The position numbers and the translations under genes are program-made. From an uncultured Amaricoccus sp. (lineage in GTDB: Bacteria > Pseudomonadota > Alphaproteobacteria > Rhodobacterales > Rhodobacteraceae), in NCBI RefSeq assembly GCF_937858865.1, contig NZ_CALLYO010000129.1, positions 1 through 10,237 on the forward strand: a DNA stretch of 10,237 bases, written 5' to 3'. This document shows, piece by piece, positions 7,908 through 10,237 of this stretch; positions within the stretch are counted from its first letter, which is position 1, and the number at the start of each line of letters is the position of its first letter. The notes beneath the pieces were generated by a model. That model searched no databases, was not told where the DNA came from, and saw nothing but the letters and a program-made list of their open reading frames with translations.

Positions 7908-7927
7908 GAGTCGCACGCGTGCGACTC
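7908..7927. promoter_or_regulatory. Perfect 20-bp palindrome upstream of adhP
   Basis: GAGTCGCACGCGTGCGACTC is its own reverse complement and ends 27 bases before the adhP ATG. It shares GTCNCA-N4-TGNGAC with the palindrome at 6181-6198. Both ends are GANTC sites (GAGTC, GACTC), the target of the alphaproteobacterial CcrM methylase. Its closeness to the ribosome binding site suits repression or an mRNA hairpin (8-bp stem, CGCG loop) better than classical upstream activation. I found no convincing -35/-10 pair in 7828-7954. Confidence 0.6.
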
Positions 7928-7954
7928 CGGCCCGTGCAACCGAAGGAGGAAGAA

Positions 7955-8986
7955 ATGGCCAGGACCATGAAAGCCGCCGTCGTCCGCGAGTTCGGCAAGC
8001 CCCTCACCATCGACGAGGTGCCCGTCCCCGAGCCCGGCCCCGGCGAGATCCAGGTGGCGATCCGCGCCTCCGGCGTCTGCCACACCGACCTGCACGCCGC
8101 CGAGGGCGACTGGCCGGTCAAGCCCAGCCCGCCCTTCATCCCCGGCCACGAGGGCGTCGGCTTCGTCTCCGCCGTCGGCCGCGACGTCCGCCACGTCAAG
8201 GAGGGCGACCGCGTCGGCGTCCCCTGGCTCTACACCGCCTGCGGCCACTGCCGCCACTGCCTCGGCGGCTGGGAGACGCTCTGCCTCGAGCAGAAGAATA
8301 CCGGCTACTCGGTCAACGGCGGCTTCGCCGAATACGTCGTCGCCGACCCGAACTACATCGGCCACCTGCCGGCCAACATCGACTTCGTCGAGATCGCGCC
8401 GGTCCTCTGCGCCGGGGTCACCGTCTACAAGGGCCTCAAGGTCACCGACACCAGGCCCGGCGACTGGGTGGTCATCTCCGGCGTCGGCGGCCTCGGCCAC
8501 ATGGCGGTGCAGTACGCCAAGGCGATGGGCCTCAACGTCGCCGCCGTCGACATCGCCGACGACAAGCTCGAGCTCGCCCGCAAGCTCGGCGCCACCCTCA
8601 CCGTCAACGCCATGAACGAGGACCCGGCCACCGTCATCAAGCGCGAGACCGGCGGCGGCGCCCAGGGCGTGCTCGTCACCGCCGTCAGCCGCAAGGCCTT
8701 CGAGCAGGCGATCGGCATGGTCGCCCGCGGCGGCACCGTCTCGCTCAACGGCCTGCCCCCCGGCGACTTCCCGCTCGACATCTTCGGCATGGTCCTGAAC
8801 GGGATCACCGTCCGCGGCTCGATCGTCGGCACCCGCCTCGACCTGCAGGAGAGCCTCGACTTCGCCCGCGACGGCAAGGTCAAGGCCACCGTCGCCCGCG
8901 CGAGGCTCGAGGACATCAACGACATCTTCGCCCGGATGCACAAGGGCCAGATCGAGGGCCGCATGGTCCTCGACCTCGCCTCGTGA
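7955..8986 (+). CDS. adhP: Zinc-dependent alcohol dehydrogenase, AdhP (propanol-preferring) type
   Basis: This 343-residue medium-chain dehydrogenase interconverts short primary alcohols and aldehydes with NAD(H). Catalytic zinc ligands are Cys42 (GVCHTDLH), His65-Glu66 (PGHEGVG) and Cys152; structural zinc ligands are Cys96, Cys99, Cys102 and Cys110 ([15 protein letters not shown]). The Rossmann motif GVGGLG is at 176-181, with Asp199 placed for NAD+ preference. Motifs such as [31 protein letters not shown] and [10 protein letters not shown] are characteristic of AdhP. I chose the ATG at 7955 because GGAGGA (7945-7950) precedes it and because it gives the family length; the frame is open further upstream but that stretch is not family-like, and an ATG four codons downstream is a weaker alternative. 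It lies 127 bases after the aldehyde dehydrogenase gene and overlaps the DUF779 gene by one base. Confidence 0.96.
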   Translation: MARTMKAAVVREFGKPLTIDEVPVPEPGPGEIQVAIRASGVCHTDLHAAEGDWPVKPSPPFIPGHEGVGFVSAVGRDVRHVKEGDRVGVPWLYTACGHCRHCLGGWETLCLEQKNTGYSVNGGFAEYVVADPNYIGHLPANIDFVEIAPVLCAGVTVYKGLKVTDTRPGDWVVISGVGGLGHMAVQYAKAMGLNVAAVDIADDKLELARKLGATLTVNAMNEDPATVIKRETGGGAQGVLVTAVSRKAFEQAIGMVARGGTVSLNGLPPGDFPLDIFGMVLNGITVRGSIVGTRLDLQESLDFARDGKVKATVARARLEDINDIFARMHKGQIEGRMVLDLAS

Positions 8987-9333
8987 TGGCCGCACTCGAC
9001 AAGGTGAGCGCCACGCCGGCGGCGCTCGCCCTCCTCGCCGAGATCACCGCCGAGCACGGCCCCGTCCTCTTCCACCAGTCCGGCGGCTGCTGCGACGGCT
9101 CCTCGCCGATGTGCTACCCGCTCGGCGAGTTCGCCCTCGCCGACAGCGACGTCCTCCTCGGCCACATCGGCGGGGCGCCCTTCTACATCGGCGGCCCGCA
9201 GTACGAGGCCTGGAAGCACACCGACCTCGTCATCGACGCGGTCCCCGGCCGCGGCGGCATGTTCTCCCTCGACAATGGCCGCGAACGCCGCTTCCTCACC
9301 CGTTCCCGGGTCTGCCTGCCGCCTCGCCCCTGA
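8986..9333 (+). CDS. DUF779 domain protein, associated with acetaldehyde dehydrogenases
   Basis: This 115-residue protein matches DUF779 (COG3564) over almost its full length. Signatures are GPVLFHQSGGCCDGSSPMCYP (about 25-45) with Cys35, Cys36 and Cys43 and His30, then LGHIGGAPFYIGG, the EAWKHTDLVIDAVPGRGGMFSL block and RRFLTRSRV near the end. The conserved cysteines and histidine look suited to metal binding or redox chemistry, but I know of no proven activity. DUF779 genes are repeatedly found beside ExaC/AcoD-type aldehyde dehydrogenases (for example in Mycobacterium tuberculosis beside Rv0458), which agrees with this cluster. The ATG at 8986 overlaps the adhP TGA by one base (TGATG); the GTG at 8983 is a possible alternative one codon earlier. 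Translation is probably coupled to adhP. The last residues (CLPPRP) extend past the usual family end and overlap the opposite-strand PIN gene. Confidence 0.92.
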   Translation: MAALDKVSATPAALALLAEITAEHGPVLFHQSGGCCDGSSPMCYPLGEFALADSDVLLGHIGGAPFYIGGPQYEAWKHTDLVIDAVPGRGGMFSLDNGRERRFLTRSRVCLPPRP

Positions 9334-9880
9334 CGCCCGCCCGGCCGGCGAGCGCCTTGCCGAGCCGCGGCAGCCCCGCCCGCTTCAGCAGCGTCCGCAG
9401 CGGCTGGTCCCGCCCCGATGCCGCCTCGGCCCGCGCCTGCGCCCCGGCCGCCACCCGGCCGAGGTCCACCCCCTCCTCCAGCAGCTCGACGAGAAACCCG
9501 TCCGGCTCGCGCAGCAGGATCCCGTGCCGTGCCAGCGTGCGGGTCGGAAAGTCCCGCCGGTTCAGCGTCAGCAGCACCTCCGCGCCCCCGGCGATCGCGG
9601 CCGCCAGCACGTGCCGGTCGGCCGGATCGGGCAGCGACAGCCCCGCCACCAGCTCCTCTGCCACCGCCACCTCCGCCTCCGGCCAGGCCGCGCGCAGGAG
9701 CGCGATCTCCCCGCGCGCCACCGCCTCCGCCCCCTCCGGCAGCCGCCGCGTCGCCCGCGCCCACTCCTCGAGGATGCGCGCCGACCAGAGCGGCGCGAAC
9801 CCGCCCGCCGCCGCCGCGCCCACCACCATCTCCCGCAGCACCGTCGGAAAGAGCACGCAGGCGTCGATCAGCACCCTCAC
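9296..9880 (-). CDS. PIN-domain protein (putative ribonuclease)
   Basis: This 194-residue protein has a PIN fold: MRVLIDACVL with Asp6, ILEEW with Glu38/Glu39, LPDPADRHVLAAAIA (83-97) with Asp85 and Asp88, and LTLNRRDFP with Asn107 and Asp110. These acidic residues form the Mg2+/Mn2+ site of PIN nucleases. About 60-70 residues after the PIN core include the stretch LRTLLKRAGLPRLGKAL (about 160-176), which I recall from related Rhodobacterales proteins. The start is GTG at 9880, overlapping the TGA of the upstream methyltransferase gene (GTGA), which gives the family start MRVLIDACV; the frame is open further upstream inside the methyltransferase gene but is not family-like. No VapB-like antitoxin lies in the window, so it may be a solitary RNA-processing enzyme and not a VapC toxin. 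Its 3' end overlaps the convergent DUF779 gene by 38 bases. Confidence 0.85.
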   Translation of the reverse strand: MRVLIDACVLFPTVLREMVVGAAAAGGFAPLWSARILEEWARATRRLPEGAEAVARGEIALLRAAWPEAEVAVAEELVAGLSLPDPADRHVLAAAIAGGAEVLLTLNRRDFPTRTLARHGILLREPDGFLVELLEEGVDLGRVAAGAQARAEAASGRDQPLRTLLKRAGLPRLGKALAGRAGVRGEAAGRPGNG

Positions 9881-10237
9881 GGGCCGAGCCTGAGGAAGAG
9901 CGCCTTGAGATAGGCCGTCTCGGCCAGCGCCGGATGCACCGGATGGTCCGGCCCCGCGCCCCCCACGTGCAGGATCTGCGCCTCGCGCCCGGCCCGCGCC
10001 ACCCCCCGGAGGCTCGCCTCCCGGAACCGCGCCAGATCGGCCGCGTGGCTGCACGAGCAGAGCACCAGGAAACCGTCCGGCTCGACCAGCGCCGCCCCGA
10101 GCCGCGCCACCTTCTCGTAGGCCCGGAGCCCCGCCTCCAGCGCCGCCTTGTTCGGCGCGAAGGCCGGCGGGTCGCAGACCACGACCCCGAACCGCCGCCC
10201 CTCGCCGGCGAGCGCCGCCATCGCCTCGAAGGCATCG
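9877..10237 (-). CDS. Class I SAM-dependent rRNA methyltransferase, RlmI-like (C-terminal part)
   Basis: Only about the last 119 residues are in the window; the N-terminus lies beyond the right edge. The visible part is the C-terminal half of the Rossmann methyltransferase domain: FGVVVCDPPAFAPNK (catalytic DPPxF motif), LEAGLRAYEKVARLGAALVEP, GFLVLCSCSHAAD, and the end HPVHPALAETAYLKALFLRL. This is the COG1092 family, which includes E. coli RlmI (23S rRNA m5C1962); the missing N-terminal part should carry a PUA domain. No frameshift is visible. Its stop overlaps the start of the PIN-domain gene, so the two form a coupled pair. I cannot tell the exact rRNA target. Confidence 0.9.
   Translation of the reverse strand, partial: DAFEAMAALAGEGRRFGVVVCDPPAFAPNKAALEAGLRAYEKVARLGAALVEPDGFLVLCSCSHAADLARFREASLRGVARAGREAQILHVGGAGPDHPVHPALAETAYLKALFLRLGP

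Noticed and set aside
7877..7954. N-terminal extension of AdhP by 26 codons
   Set aside because: Covers the 20-bp palindrome and the GGAGGA ribosome binding site of the ATG at 7955; AdhP proteins normally start close to MKAAVV.
9296..9880. VapBC-type toxin-antitoxin module
   Set aside because: A PIN domain is present, but the upstream coupled gene is an rRNA methyltransferase and no small antitoxin gene is seen.

Overview
This window looks like chromosomal DNA of a high-GC alphaproteobacterium, most likely order Rhodobacterales. The basis is the strong G/C third-position bias (GCC, CTC, ATC, CGC codons), the close match of most proteins to families I know from Rhodobacterales, short 1-4 base gene overlaps, and GANTC sites that sit mostly in promoter gaps. 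No tool was available, so all family calls are by eye.

Layout. (1) Bases 1-135 are non-coding and hold an inverted repeat and a hairpin. (2) 136-1929, minus strand: a solitary YejA-type periplasmic peptide-binding protein. (3) 1930-2236: a gap holding what looks like a complete small-RNA gene on the plus strand (promoter 2008-2036, two hairpins, intrinsic terminator 2090-2119), then a promoter for a 69-residue cysteine-containing conserved small protein (2237-2446). (4) 2520-4351: 3-hydroxybutyrate dehydrogenase (bdhA) with a patatin-like hydrolase whose GTG start overlaps the bdhA stop. This pair fits mobilisation of polyhydroxybutyrate or ketone bodies. (5) 4419-5372: an AcoR-like regulator with a GAF domain and a Fis-type helix-turn-helix but no AAA+ sigma-54 domain. 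(6) 5394-6131: a RelE/HigB-like toxin and NadS/HigA-like antitoxin pair with its own promoter and a perfect 19-bp palindromic operator. (7) 6181-9333: an alcohol oxidation cluster: ExaC/AcoD-type aldehyde dehydrogenase, AdhP-type zinc alcohol dehydrogenase and a DUF779 protein. (8) 9296-10237, minus strand: a PIN-domain protein translationally coupled to an RlmI-like rRNA methyltransferase that runs off the right edge.

How the parts may work together. AdhP would oxidise ethanol or another short primary alcohol to the aldehyde, and the aldehyde dehydrogenase would take this to the acid. The GAF-Fis protein is the natural candidate regulator. Palindromes before the aldehyde dehydrogenase (6181-6198) and before adhP (7908-7927) share the pattern GTCNCA-N4-TGNGAC, as one regulator serving both genes would predict. 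The toxin-antitoxin module lies between the regulator and its presumed targets and looks inserted.

The signals most worth a second look are the candidate small RNA at 2043-2119, the shared palindrome of the alcohol cluster, a pair of inverted repeats with identical 13-base spacers at 25-69 and 7836-7876, and the AAA+-less AcoR-like regulator. I saw no phage, insertion sequence, CRISPR array, tRNA or rRNA, and no clearly new multi-gene defence system.
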